Source: Calonectria ilicicola (Eukaryota > Ascomycota > Sordariomycetes > Hypocreales > Nectriaceae). From it: 64,000 bases of DNA. A program made the translations under genes and the position numbers. The notes under the pieces were generated by a model. The model saw only the letters and a program-made list of their open reading frames with translations, had not been told where the DNA came from and made no database searches. This document shows, piece after piece, positions 34,146-46,400 of the stretch; positions within the stretch are counted from its first letter, which is position 1; each line of letters opens with the position of its first letter. The stretch is taken from positions 6,386,001-6,450,000 of the forward strand of contig CP085825.1 in the NCBI GenBank assembly GCA_020809705.1, given 5' to 3'.

Positions 34146-37100
34146 ATGATGACTTTGCAAACACAAACTAGCAATACACGCCGCCACCATGGCCGGCAGA
34201 CATCATCCATCACCACCGTCGTCACCGCCGCTGCTGCCCTGTTGCTCGCAACATCGCCGTTCGCCTCAGCGCATTCCTTCCCATACGTCCCCACAGAGAT
34301 TCTTCTCCCTGGCGCTGCCTGTGCCGACTCCGCGACAACCTGCGATGGCGATGATTTAGCTTACATCTTCCGCCAGACTGACACGGGCGGTGTCGAGTTC
34401 CGCTATCTCAACTACTCCTCGAGCGTGGCCCAAAGTCCGAACCTAGTCTCTCCGACGGGCGATGACCTACCGTTCCTTATGGGCGAGTCGAATACAACGG
34501 CTTTTGGCGCCGCACGAACACCCAACGGCACATTGCTCGTCTACGCGGGAGACTGCGAGTCCGGCAGCAGCGATGTCTGGAGCTACGATTCCCAGAGCTT
34601 GGCGTGGACGAAGCGAAACCTCGAGACATCTGGCAAGGGAAACCGCGCGCCATACTTTTTGGGAGGAACAATTGCCTTCTCGTTGAATTTAGCCCCAGTC
34701 ATGGACCAGCCTACAATCTATACATACGGTGGTATGTGCGAGAGCCCCACGGATAACACCACTTTGTGGCAGGGAGATGCCAACTACACCAAGACGATGC
34801 TGAGTGTGGCGCCCAAGAGTGACGAAGCCAACACGGGCTACAATGTCAGTGTTGCATCGAGCGATGGGCCAGGAACACCCATTGCCGGCTTTACCTTGAC
34901 TGCCTTGACGCCTTCCATGACCAATAAGTCAGGTACTGTGACGCAACAAGCCAGCTGGGTTTTGTTAGGCGGGCACTCCGAGACTGCTTTTATCAATATG
35001 AGCACGGCAGCCGTTTGGAACTTGCCCGCCCAGTCTTGGACATATGTTTCGATCCAAGCCCCATCGACTAGTAAGACCGATCTGACTATCAGGGACGTAA
35101 TCAGCCGCAAGATCCGTCGAGCTAGGACGCTAGATAATGTCTACAGTCGATCCGGACATACGGCAACACTGAGTGAGGACGGTTCGTCAGTCATCATCTT
35201 GGGTGGATGGGCTGGGGATGTCGATTCACCCGCCGAGCCACAACTAGCCATTCTAAAGATGAGCGAGGCCTATAGCGGGTGGCAGTGGAGCATCCCAGAA
35301 ACGCAACCTGATGTGAGTCTCTATGGCCACGGCGCGGCGGTTCTCCCTGGCAATGTCATGATGGTCCATGGTGGATGGGAGATTAGCTCCTCGAGTGGGA
35401 GCAAAAAGCGTGATATATCGACGTCTACTCGATTTCTTAATCTCACATCTATGACTTGGACAACCTCTTACAAGAACCCCGATGCCAACAGCGAGAGCGA
35501 TGAGGATACTAGCGCCCCCAAGGAAAATGGAGGACCTGATTCAAAACGCCTAGGTCTTGGCCTTGGCTTAGGATTTGGTCTCGCAATTCTCATTGCCATC
35601 GGAATTGCCGTCTTCTGTTGGTTTAAGAAGCAGAAGCGCCGTCGTGATAGCCGTGACCAAGCGGTGGCGGCCTTATCCCAAGATGCAAGCCACTTCCTTC
35701 CAGACCATGACGAGATGATGGAGAATGACGACAACCCTTGGACTCGAACAGCGTGGTACGACAGAGGAGACACCTTCACAGCTGGTGATCGATCCCTTGG
35801 TTACGAGTCACTTCGAGGTAACCGCGGCGATGCCTTTGGAGCCCCCCTGCCAGGTTTACATATCCCCCGAAAGCCCAATGCCAGACAATCAACTCGAGGA
35901 TATGCGCCAACAGGCCAGCGACCCGGCAGCTTCTCTTCCGCACCAGGCCCGATCCACCCCATTTATGAAGATGATGAAGAGGAGTCGTTCCACAACAAAA
36001 TACTGAAGGAAGATATCCTCACACCTACCTCAGAAACTCACTCAGATCCCTTCCAAACTCCGACTCAAAACAACCCACCACCTCTTTTCATGAGCGGTGC
36101 TCGAGGCGGCGCCACGCCCAGCCCTGAGGGCCCACGACACGACCCCGAAGTTCAGGATTGGGTATCTGACGTCGATGCCGCTGATGCTCTGCTCGCCAGA
36201 ATGAACAGCCGTGGTCACTCAGGCCAAGGACGTGTGTCGCCTACTCGCCGTAACTCGTCGCGTACGGCAGCTCTTCGAGATGACGAGTCACGCAGCGGAT
36301 CTAACCTGTCCGAGTCTGCGCGAAGCGTGTCTGAAAGTTTGAAAGCTGCACGTAAGCCTGAGCGACTGAGCCTTGGAGGAGCGTTTGAACACCCCAAGCC
36401 CGGCAGCTCCTCTTCCAGCAGCTACAACACAGCCCGATCCTCATTTGGGGCGCTTCGAGCTGAAGGCCCTTCGCTGCTCCTGGGACAAGAGAATGGAGCT
36501 TACATTGAGGACGAGCCACCACAACCTTCTTCGCCTTCCAAGTCGAAGCCTCGCCGAGGTTGGCTAGGTTCGCTACGCCGTGTCTTCTCCAACTCCAGTA
36601 CGCCTGCTTCATCTTATGAGGATATGCGCGAAGTACGTCGGTCCTTTGATCAGGAACCTTACAGCGGTGACTACGAACCCGGCTTGGTCGGCCTGCACGG
36701 AGAGCTTCTTAGACGGAAGCAGGGCCGACAGGGTTGGGAGCAAGATGGTGAGGGTCGCTTAACTGTGGCTACGGGTGCAGATCGCCAGCGAACTCCTGAG
36801 ACGGACTGGGATATCGAGCGCGCCGTGGAGCAGCGACTGGTACAGGTCATGTTCACGGTGCCACGGGAGAGGCTTCGCGTCGTTAACGGAGACGCGGATG
36901 GTTCTGACCGTGATGAAGAGGTGCCCATCCAACCACAGACGGCTGTCCTGGTCGACCCAGAACAAGAGAGCCAGCGCTCTACAACGGATGGTGGAAGTCT
37001 GCGCGAAAAGGTCGAGGAACGGAATGACGAGCTGCGCGTAAAGGATGATGAGAAGCTAGCGAAGAAGCCCAGCATGAACTTTGACAAAGAAGAGATGATG

Positions 37101-37631
37101 GAAAAAGAGCTTGAGCGAAGGCTCTTCCAAGACGAGAAGGATGAGAAGGATCGTTCCCAATACCAGCAACCAGAGCCAAAGGGCAAGCAATTGGCAAAAC
37201 CTGAGATGCAACAACTAAAGCAACCTCAACCCCTCCACCTCAACCCTGTCCGCCCTCTATTCCGCCATCAGCCACCCTCTCCCTCTCCTCCTCCAGCATC
37301 ACCCTCACCACGACCTACCTCATCCCGCAAGATTCCCCTCACTAACGCTAGCAACATTCTGACTCCCACACGCCAGCATGCTCGCCACCAGTCCACTGAC
37401 ACTGCCAACACCGTGACCACCATGTCGTACATACAGCACCTTGACCTATCGCCTCTCGAACCACACTTCTCTCACGAGACAGACCGGTCATCAGGCATCG
37501 TCATGGAGGCCCAGGCCGTGGCACTAACACGCGAGAAGCCCCGCACTCGCGTTTTACAGATGGTCGATAGCTTCGAGAGCTTAAGCCGGGACGGGAGTCG
37601 CGAGGGTAGCCCTACAAGGGAAAAGCGCTGA
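34146..37631 (+). CDS. Kelch/galactose-oxidase-type beta-propeller single-pass membrane protein
   Basis: Single exon, 1161 residues. The start is the first ATG of the frame at 34146 (ATGATG), because the frame upstream has no ATG. Residues 1 to about 46 form a signal peptide with a long basic lead and a hydrophobic core (VVTAAAALLLATSPFASAHS). The extracellular part, to about residue 460, has kelch-like blades (LLVYAGDCESGSSDVWSYDS, SVIILGGWAGDV, GNVMMVHGGWEI) and many N-glycosylation sequons. One TM helix follows at about 467-492 (LGLGLGFGLAILIAIGIAVF) with a positive stop KKQKRRR. The ~670-residue cytosolic tail is disordered, Ser/Pro-rich and highly charged, with an acidic/basic helical part near ERNDELRVKDDEKLAKK. 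This topology suggests a cell-surface sensor or cell-end landmark. The ligand and partners are unknown. Confidence 0.9.
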   Translation: MMTLQTQTSNTRRHHGRQTSSITTVVTAAAALLLATSPFASAHSFPYVPTEILLPGAACADSATTCDGDDLAYIFRQTDTGGVEFRYLNYSSSVAQSPNLVSPTGDDLPFLMGESNTTAFGAARTPNGTLLVYAGDCESGSSDVWSYDSQSLAWTKRNLETSGKGNRAPYFLGGTIAFSLNLAPVMDQPTIYTYGGMCESPTDNTTLWQGDANYTKTMLSVAPKSDEANTGYNVSVASSDGPGTPIAGFTLTALTPSMTNKSGTVTQQASWVLLGGHSETAFINMSTAAVWNLPAQSWTYVSIQAPSTSKTDLTIRDVISRKIRRARTLDNVYSRSGHTATLSEDGSSVIILGGWAGDVDSPAEPQLAILKMSEAYSGWQWSIPETQPDVSLYGHGAAVLPGNVMMVHGGWEISSSSGSKKRDISTSTRFLNLTSMTWTTSYKNPDANSESDEDTSAPKENGGPDSKRLGLGLGLGFGLAILIAIGIAVFCWFKKQKRRRDSRDQAVAALSQDASHFLPDHDEMMENDDNPWTRTAWYDRGDTFTAGDRSLGYESLRGNRGDAFGAPLPGLHIPRKPNARQSTRGYAPTGQRPGSFSSAPGPIHPIYEDDEEESFHNKILKEDILTPTSETHSDPFQTPTQNNPPPLFMSGARGGATPSPEGPRHDPEVQDWVSDVDAADALLARMNSRGHSGQGRVSPTRRNSSRTAALRDDESRSGSNLSESARSVSESLKAARKPERLSLGGAFEHPKPGSSSSSSYNTARSSFGALRAEGPSLLLGQENGAYIEDEPPQPSSPSKSKPRRGWLGSLRRVFSNSSTPASSYEDMREVRRSFDQEPYSGDYEPGLVGLHGELLRRKQGRQGWEQDGEGRLTVATGADRQRTPETDWDIERAVEQRLVQVMFTVPRERLRVVNGDADGSDRDEEVPIQPQTAVLVDPEQESQRSTTDGGSLREKVEERNDELRVKDDEKLAKKPSMNFDKEEMMEKELERRLFQDEKDEKDRSQYQQPEPKGKQLAKPEMQQLKQPQPLHLNPVRPLFRHQPPSPSPPPASPSPRPTSSRKIPLTNASNILTPTRQHARHQSTDTANTVTTMSYIQHLDLSPLEPHFSHETDRSSGIVMEAQAVALTREKPRTRVLQMVDSFESLSRDGSREGSPTREKR

Positions 37632-38698
37632 CAAGCTTATCCATGCTTATTTTCTTCTAGCTGCAAGGCGAGCTATAGCTCTGAGCCTCTTTTCTGTTCA
37701 CCCCCAGATACCCTAGAGCCTTTTTCTGTCAGCTATGGAACCACTTTACGAAGCCGGTGAAGTCAGCATTTCAGGGCCAGTGGTCTGGTACTGTGTTTTT
37801 ATTGCATTTTTTTTTTAATTGTCGAGTTGGAGCTATGCGGCATTCTCTTTTTGGAAAGAGAGGTTTGATGATGGCAAGCTGGATTTCGACAGAGCCATCA
37901 AAGACGAATCGATTTGCATCCATCAAAATAGACAAGATGGGCAGAGGAAGCCAAGGAGAAGAATCACGGGACATGTATGTATTGTATGCCAGGGACGTGT
38001 GTATGTATGCTACGGGAACGGAAATGTATGTACGCCGAGGACACAAGATGTGTGGCACGAGTCTGCGTGCGGTCAAGGGAGAAGGATAACACCAACCTCC
38101 CCCTCGAGGCGAAGAAGTAGAGAGAGGCCAGGCGAAAGAAGGGGAGCAAAGCGTCGGGACATTGGAGCTCCAGGGTACAGCGTTTTTGGGAAATCTGGGA
38201 TCTTGCTTTTTTTGATTTGTTGAATTTCAGCCATTGGGAGTTGGAGCGGACGGAAATAGGGTAGCGGATCTGGAAAGCACCAGATCAAACTTGGTCCAAG
38301 TTGCGAAATTCAAGTTAATTCACTCATGCTATGTCTTCCTCTCGACTTTATTCGCTGTGCTGTCTCGTGCCTGGTTCCCGCTCCCCGCCTCCCTGCTTTT
38401 TTCTCGCTCTCCGGGTTTGTGGTTTTGCTTTTGCGGTCTCAATTTTTTCTTTTTATGTTTTACTCGATCAGGAAACAACATCGACAACGTCACCAACCTC
38501 ATCCACTGTCCCTGACCGAGAGCACGGCTCAACAAATGAGGACGAGCTGCAATGCAAGACAGCGCATCCTTCCCCAGCAATACATGCACGCAGCAGGGCC
38601 CCCCGCCAATGATGTGCCCTCCGGCCGGATGGGTGGGAAGATGAGGACGGGACGGGGTGGAGCGACGGCGCGCGGGCGGGCGTGTGTATATATGTGTT

Positions 38699-38733
<35 letters not shown>

Positions 38734-39312
38734 GTATGTCTCTGTCTCTAAACTAAAAAGAAACACAGCCACTCGTTTCGCGGCACCAGCATCAGCCAAA
38801 CACGCCCCCCCCCCCCCCAAACCAGACAAGGAAGAGAAAAAAAAAAACAATGACGTTCCGACGGGCCGTGGCTGGTCGAAGCTGCCAGAGCCCATCGGGA
38901 GGCAAATGACAAAGGGTTGCGTGGATGCACTTTTCCAACCTCGTCCCTGACGATCCGCTTATCGGGGCCCCTTGGTGAAACGCGTACCCGGCGCCACCGA
39001 CTCCACGTCACATGCAGGGGACGGGGGTCCGGCGGACGACAACGACGCCGGGAGAGAGGGATTGATTCAGGGACTGGGAAAAAAAAAAAAAAGTCTCGAC
39101 TCTCGCCACGAGAGAGGCTGGGACGAGGAACATCATACAAGAGCTGGATCGGAGTGGACTGATGTCCATCACTTAGTGCCTGGTTTCTCGTCCCTGGACC
39201 CTGTCTCTCTGGTGTGTGATGCTGGGGCGGATGGCACAAGTATACGTCATGGCTATTGTTCAGTCCCGAGAAAAATTACACTCTGCATTCTAGGTTTGAC
39301 CCATTTACTGAT
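37632..39312. other. Convergent intergenic region with simple repeats
   Basis: Both the kelch gene and the PI-PLC gene end into this 1.7 kb. It contains the (TTG)n tract at 38700-38732, a run of 14 C at 38805-38818, and A-runs at 38840 and 39078. No gene is seen. Confidence 0.6.
38700..38732. repeat. (TTG)n microsatellite
   Basis: About eleven perfect TTG units lie in a non-coding convergent spacer, just after a GT/TA-rich stretch. Confidence 0.9.
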
Positions 39313-40440
39313 CTACATGTACTTGGCTACTATTGACGACCACCAGCTTGAGACGATGCTGCGCCGGGACTTTCGCTTCAGCTTCTCGTTCCAGCGTAAG
39401 ATCGTCTCGATCAGCCGCCGCCCGGGGAAATCTATGATGACGATGCCAGTCCGGCTGGCATCGGCGTTGTCTTCAAAGTCTTCAATCCACTGCCCCGTCA
39501 TGTCATTCATGCCGGTTACGGTCCGGTTCAGAGGCCCCGCGGCAGCCTCGATGGGTAGCACGCCGATGGAGGCCGAGACATGAGCAAGGTAGAGCACAGA
39601 ATTATCAAGCTTGGAAGTGGAAGCGAGCTCAAGGGCTTTGCGAATCGCAGTCCACTTGTCAGCCAGGTGGTAGATGTCTGGGATGATCCAAAGATCTTCG
39701 AGGGCCATTTGATTGCCCTCCCACTCGAGGCCGTAGGGGCCGTCCTTGTCCGGAAACTGCTGCAACATAAAGATTTTGGAGCGCAGCTGGCCCAGGGTCG
39801 GCAGAGGAGTGGTACGGTCGTAGATGTAGAGGTGCTCACTAATTCCGGTACTGGTAAGAGGATCCGAGTGGCGGTAGTGATTGAAGGCTTCTTCAAAGGT
39901 AACGGTGTTCTTGTTTCCAATTGGCTTGGCCTCTTGTTTGAGACGCATGACAATCGTCTCTGATGGGTTGGCATCGAGAAACTGAAACATGGTGATGAGG
40001 ACATGGGTGAAGCTGAAGCCGGTGTAACCGTTACCGTGGTATATATGCAACTCGTTGTCTCGCAGCCTAGCACGGATGTCAAAGTAGCGCATGCCAGATT
40101 CCAGCTGCATGCTGAGGTTCCAGTTCTGACACTGCAGATGCTCGGTGCCAATGTCGTAGGTCATGGTATCATGGGTGCCGGGGATGCTGAGGCTGGACAG
40201 GGGCACGTCGTCGGGGATGCTGGCCATCCAGTCGGGATAATGGGCGAGACCGGCGTCGAAGCTGAAGGCGCTCTGGTAGCCATGATAGCAGGCGCCCCAG
40301 ACCATGCACGGGGCAATGGACAGCATTAGGTAGAAGAGCACCATGATGAAGAGGATAGATGCGGAGATGAGGACTGGGAAGCGGCGGATGGTGCTATGTG
40401 GCCGCAGCCTGAGGCCCGAGAGGCCCGCGATGGACGGCAT
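39313..40440 (-). CDS. Membrane-anchored PI-PLC X-domain (bacterial-type) phosphodiesterase-like protein
   Basis: Single exon, 375 residues from the ATG at 40440. An in-frame extension to further ATGs upstream is Pro/Arg-rich and looks like leader sequence. One TM anchor lies at about residues 21-45 (FPVLISASILFIMVLFYLML). The catalytic TIM-barrel domain follows: SIPGTHDTMTYD supplies the first His (H90) with D91, MRYFDIRAR supplies R123, and LHIYHGNGY supplies the second His (H135). The order and spacing resemble His32-Asp33, Arg69 and His82 of bacterial PI-specific PLC. The eukaryotic PLC modules (EF hands, Y domain, C2) are absent. The reaction would be calcium-independent cleavage of a phosphoinositide or GPI-like lipid, with the catalytic domain probably on the lumenal or extracellular side. 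Substrate and topology are inferred. Confidence 0.92.
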   Translation of the reverse strand: MPSIAGLSGLRLRPHSTIRRFPVLISASILFIMVLFYLMLSIAPCMVWGACYHGYQSAFSFDAGLAHYPDWMASIPDDVPLSSLSIPGTHDTMTYDIGTEHLQCQNWNLSMQLESGMRYFDIRARLRDNELHIYHGNGYTGFSFTHVLITMFQFLDANPSETIVMRLKQEAKPIGNKNTVTFEEAFNHYRHSDPLTSTGISEHLYIYDRTTPLPTLGQLRSKIFMLQQFPDKDGPYGLEWEGNQMALEDLWIIPDIYHLADKWTAIRKALELASTSKLDNSVLYLAHVSASIGVLPIEAAAGPLNRTVTGMNDMTGQWIEDFEDNADASRTGIVIIDFPGRRLIETILRWNEKLKRKSRRSIVSSWWSSIVAKYM

Positions 40441-43400
40441 GATGTTGGCCTTCGGCTTCGGGCTCGGAGGGGGCGGGCTTGCGCAGTGGCCGGGCCGATC
40501 GGTGGGGCCTGTGGGAAGGAAAGGCTGGATTTCACATTTGCTCAAGGGCGCGGACTTCTCGCTTGAGAGACGCATCCGGGGCGGAACACCAGCGGGGCGA
40601 TTGTGCGCGGATTGGCGAGGCGAGGCGAGGCGATACGGTGCGATGCGATGCGAGGGGCTGTTGGTTGAGAGAGGCGTATGGTGAAAGGAGAGACACCGGA
40701 GTCGCGGGTTGAGAGTTCGTTCCACGCGCCGTGGCCAGGAGCTTGGACCCGTCTGGGGCCGGGGTAGCGGCTGCTGGCTCTCGGAGTCAGCGCGTGCAGT
40801 GCGCACCTGCCGCCAACGCGGCCTGCGACTGGTCAGCGAGTTCCTCCAGGCCTTTCTGGGGGTCAAGACGTCATCGCTAGGCTGGTGGGGCCGACTGCAA
40901 CAGAGTCACAAGGGCCCTGTTTACGAGGGAGCCGCCAATGCTGGAGTCGCTCTCGAGACCCTCTCGCAGCAATCACTTGAGCCTCTTGTCGGGGTCTGGT
41001 GATGGCTTCATTTTCTAAATCCGTTATCCAGAACCCGCCCGGCCGCAAGCTTGCCGGACAGGGCCCCTGTCCAGCGTCCCCCCGTCCTCTACTTAGCTAA
41101 TCGTGGCTGCATGCACGGCACCTCGGCATCCTCCACCTCAACACCACCCTCTTGTTACTTCTCACAACAAACATCAGACGAATGCATTGCATGGCCTGGA
41201 CAAGGAAAGTTTCCGACCGTGGCACTGCCCGAATAGGGCCTCGCTTTACCTATGCTTCTGCAGCTGCAGCTGCAAAGGACAATTGTTTTTTTAGGCTTTT
41301 CCAGCACCCTTCATTTAGACTTGTAGCAGATCTTGGCGGGGTCGTATTGTTACAGTTTGATGGTGAGTGACGTATAAACGACGCATGGTTTTTTTCTTTC
41401 TTTTGCATCCATTTGTTTGAATTTCTCATTTGTCAATTTTTTTTTTTCACTTTATTGAATTTTCGCTTGAGTTTTCTATAATAACCTTTTTTGCCTTAAC
41501 GTTCTCTTCATGGCGCCACCCCGTGGAAAGGAACAACACCAAAAAAAAACGGCCAGCTCAGACGTGCTGATACCTGCGGGTGCGGATATAAAATCAAGTC
41601 CGTTGCATCCCCTGACTAGGTAGCTTCCTAGACCCCTTACATGAAGGCAATGTCACCCGCCGTGCGTAGACTCGTTTCGAAACATTTGGCCATGCCTTTT
41701 CCCCTTGTGATTAATCGCCTTCCGTCAAGGTCTCCAGCTTGTGCCGGCCAGTCTTAGACCTCGAATCGCGCGCGGGCGTCTCAAGACTGCAGCTGGTGGC
41801 GGGTGGTTTGCAGACGGTGGATCCTGGCACTCTGCAACTAGTTCCTCTCACACCACACCGACAAATGGTTGATTGTCTTCCCAACTAGATTCACTGCCAT
41901 CGGGCGCCGCTAACAGGCACGGATGGGGGGGAGGGCTCGTGATGAGCTTGGTTCATGACTAACGAGCAGGGGACTTGCGGCAACTTGGGACATCATGAGA
42001 ACTGTAGCCGGATATGTTGCGACATGGGAGAATTTATTTGCATGGCCAAACGGCTGTGTATTTTCGGCCACAGCCGAAGAGTGCAGGCACGAAGGCGCCA
42101 GCGGACGCAGGTCTTCGTATCTCAGTCGTATAGAACATAGCAGATCCCATCTGATCCAATCGTCTCCCCACCAGTACGAGAACCAAGCCACCACTTGGTG
42201 GTTGTCAAGGTGCACTCCCCCAGCTCTGAGCCAATGTCGAACACCAGCCATGGGTTGCGGAGGCACTCGCCTCCTAGCATACGCGGTGCGATGCGCTTCG
42301 TGGGTGGGACGTGTGGGCCGCCGGCCTGCAGACTAAGAAGGTTGGTCGAGTCGGCTACGACCTAAGTGGTTCATGGTGTTGGTGTTGACGGCGAGGCGAG
42401 GATGCGATGCGAGCGATGCCTACGGCGGGCGCGGCGAAACCGCAAACTCGCTTGGTGTGTCGAATGGTGCCACCCACAACCCATCTGCAGTACCAAGAAC
42501 CAGGTTGCCTGCGCCTATGACGCTTCAACGGAGCTATTGAGCAGTCAAAACTCCGTCGGGCGTGGGGTGGTGTTTTTTTTTTTTTTCTTTCTTTCTCCAT
42601 GATGGAGCTTCATGATGGGCCCTGGCAGGCTCCCTTGCGACTCCATCGAGGTGCATCTTCTGCATTGATGGCTGGCGTGCTTCCCTTCCTTGACTTTGTT
42701 TCTGCCCTAGGATCTGCATCCACCGACCGCCTCGTCAACCCCACGCGGTGTGCAAACTCCCGTTGGCTGACCAAGGTTTTTTCTCAAATCGGGCGAAGAC
42801 GACGTACGTCGTTGGATGTTGAGAGCCGGACGAGGGTACCCTCGTCTCAGCGTGAGACATGTGGGCTATGTACTTGGGGATTCCACCACCACCTGCCTAA
42901 CACTTGGATGTGTGAATGAGGTCTTTTGTGCGTGGACAACTGTGTTTCTGCCCCGCTCTGTATTGGTGCACAATCTTTTCACAGTATGTGACCCGATGCT
43001 GTGCTGACCGAGCTTAACCTTGCCTATGAGGGGACTTAAAGAACGGGGTTAAAAAAAAAAAAAAAGTCGCCTCTATGTTCTGGGTATGGTCTCATCCACG
43101 CGGCGCTGACAAAAAGTCATGCATGACAATACGATGTCAGAATCGCGTGGCGGATCTGGAGGGGAGAAGTTGCGAGAGAGAGGGAGTGGGAGTAAGCTTG
43201 GCGATTGGGCAATGGCACGAGGGGCACCCAGGAAGAGGTGGGAGCGGAACGGCTGGTTGGTTCTTTTTGGGAAAATGCAAGGACCATGGTATACAAGATA
43301 CCCTTGAAGAAAGATTGTGCCCCTGAGACTTTTTCTGTTCACTTGCAGCAGTATAGAAGAACTCAATCATCCCAAAATATTGATTGGATCGCAAAAGAAA

Positions 43401-46400
43401 GAAACTAAATAATTAATAACTAAACAACCCAAAAAAAAAAGATGACATCTAATTTATGTAATTATTTATAAATCGGCGGGAAGATGGTGGGAAAAGGTAG
43501 AGGGGGTACAATCTTTCAAGGATTGTACCGTAGACATGGTGGTGTGGTGGTGGTGAGGGTGAGTGTGCTCCCAAGTGGGTGTCATGGTTTGCGGTGTCAT
43601 GGTTTGCTGCACTGGACGGGTGATGTGTGACACCGGACGGTGAATAAGACTCGGTGCTACTTCGCGCGGCAAGAGGGCATTGCGACTTCATACTGCCGGC
43701 TGCTGCCTCCTCTCCCCCCAAAACTGCAAGAGATAAAAAGAGAAAAGTGGAATAGCCTATGCAAGGTAGTAGCGCCGATGCGAATGGGAAACTTGTTTTC
43801 CTTCTTTTCGTCGGGTTGAAGAGTCGCGATAACCCAGAAGCGGTTCACGCCAAACCTATCCCGTCTCGCCAACCCCAACACCAACCACCCCTCTTCGGTG
43901 TCGGTCCGTCACACATCACGGCACCGCATGCGACCACGATCACCATGGTGCCATTCATCGGGAAGCTCTACGGAAAGAGGGTTTTGAAAAAGATGCTGAT
44001 CCACCGCTCGTGAGCGCCCGCGCTATCTATCGCTTGGGTGAAGAGCGGTAAAATACAGGCAAGGGCTCGCAGCAATTCGCCCGCCAAAGAAAACGTGCCC
44101 AGGATGGATGGATATTTGTTTTCACTGTCTATTGTTTTTTTTATCCCCCTTCTCGGCACCGGCATGTGCAAGAAAGGCTGTCACGGCAAAGCGGAAGATG
44201 ATAGCCCTCGGACACCAAGCCCACACCCCCACCACGAGATAGATATTGCCAACGCGCATGGGCATGTGGATTAGGATTCCTAGGTGGGAGCCATACATAG
44301 AGATACTAGGCAAAATGGGGAGAAACGAAAACCATCACACGACAACTCTTGCATGGCTAAACGCGATTAGAAAAAAAAAAAAAAAAACAACAACAGCAGC
44401 AGCACACGCCAAGGCATCCATCATCCTACGGCATGACCGCTGAATAGGGCTATGATTGCCCCCAGGATGGGCGAACTGATGGGGGAGGAGGAATCAATCG
44501 CAAAAAGAAGGGACCACTGGTGTCATGACAGGGGGAGCCTCAATCCCAAAAATTGGCAAGGGGTCATGATCTGACGACTTGACGGGTGGGAATCTCTGGG
44601 CGGCGGGTGATGGGCTTGAGGGGGCGGACCGGCCCTTGCAAGAGGGAATTGGGACGGATCGTGAAATGGGATGAGCACAGCTCGCTAGCATCTTTGGGGA
44701 TTTGCGGCGCAGGCGTGAAAATCACAATCGCGATGTGGAATTTTTTTTTCTTCTTTGCCTTGTCCCTTATCCTGAAGCTGATGTGGTGCCCTTCATCTCA
44801 CGCCCAGGATCATCACACTGGCTGAAAAAATCCCACATCCCTGAACGGGTTCCCTGGGCCGGCCAGGTTTGACTTTCGTCCCAAAATTCAATCCCGGTTT
44901 GACACAGATCATGGCCGTTTTTCACAATCAACAAATTCCCCATACGTATTTGCCCATCCACTCACGGTTCGTCCAAGCGTCACCGTAGGCGAACATCCCC
45001 GAGATCCATGTCCTGTCCTCGAGCCCCAGTCGGCAGCCCACGGCTGCCCCTCAAATCTATTCACATCAAACATTCCTTCCTTGTCCGTCTGGGCGCACTG
45101 CTGGTTGCTGTCTCTGATCCGAACATTGCGTGAGGGGACAGCAAGGAAACGAAAGTAGCCAGTCGAGTTGGACAGGGGGTTCGGTTGCTTTGACTTTTTC
45201 TTTTTATTGGGCTCAATGTTCTTTTTTTCTTCCATTTGCTTGAAGGATGCTGCTCCCCGCTGGGATGCGACAAGCAGCCCCCTGTGCTACGGGGTGAGAA
45301 GAGGGCTCGTGTAGAACCACAAACTAGGAGGGCACATATACACAGACCGATTGCAGAATCCCACAATTTGTTTTTTTTTTTCTTTCCTGCGAGGCCGCAG
45401 GCATCATACATGCACACGTTCTGCACGGAACGAGAGATATGACCCTATACATACTTGCGCTCGGGTTGCTAGTCTTGGCGGATGGGCAACGAGATTGCTC
45501 GCCTGGCCCACTGAGATGTCAATGGTATGGCATGTCCCGTTGCGGTAATCGGGGGAGGCGGCGGTCGAATCTGTCACCCAACGGCACCCGAAAGCGGGCT
45601 ATCAAGGAGACTAGCAATGCGCGTCATTGCTCTGACTGGTCAGAGCCGGTGACGCGGAACGAAGACGACTCACCTATTTTGTTCCCTTACCGGTCTATCG
45701 TTTTTTGCTCCTAGCTCAAAACTTTGCCTAGTTGCGCGTCTCTGCGGGGGGCTTTGCCGCAATATGGTCCCATGCCCCATCGGCCATCTCAGTGTCATCG
45801 CCAGCCTCACGATGTGGTGACCCCCAGCACGCGCGTGCGAGTGGGAACTGGTGGAGCCGCATGCTCAAATAGCAGACGAAAGGGGCGTGTCAGCGAGTGA
45901 GAGCTCTTGGCATACACATGGGTCCCGGTCAACTCAAGCATTTGGGCAAAGGTTGCTGCTATTCCCGCTGTACTTTTGTGTTGGCAGCAGTAGCGGTAGC
46001 GGTAGAGGTGGTGGTGGTGGCAGTAGTGGTAATGGTGCTGGATGGCAAAATGTTTCGTCGTACTGAATGTGGCTTGCCCGTCGTGACCATGTTCGGAGAC
46101 GCGAGGTTCTAGCGCCGTTGTGTCCGAGTTGAGGCGGTATCAACTGGCCTCGCTGTGTGTGGCTCAAGACGTCATTGCTAGAAGGGCCTAGGCGAGTCGG
46201 GGCCTTTCAAGGGGAATCAGTGTCGAATTGTTTGCTTTGATGGAGGATGGAGGTCCCAGGTGAGGGGAGACGGGAGGGACGTCGCAGAATAATTGATCAA
46301 ACATGGATACACTCTGGCATGGGAGCCGTCGCCATGGGAGAGTGGGAGCAAAAAGGTAGCGAGGCAAATTGCTTCATTCCAGTAGAGTGTGTAAGTCAGC

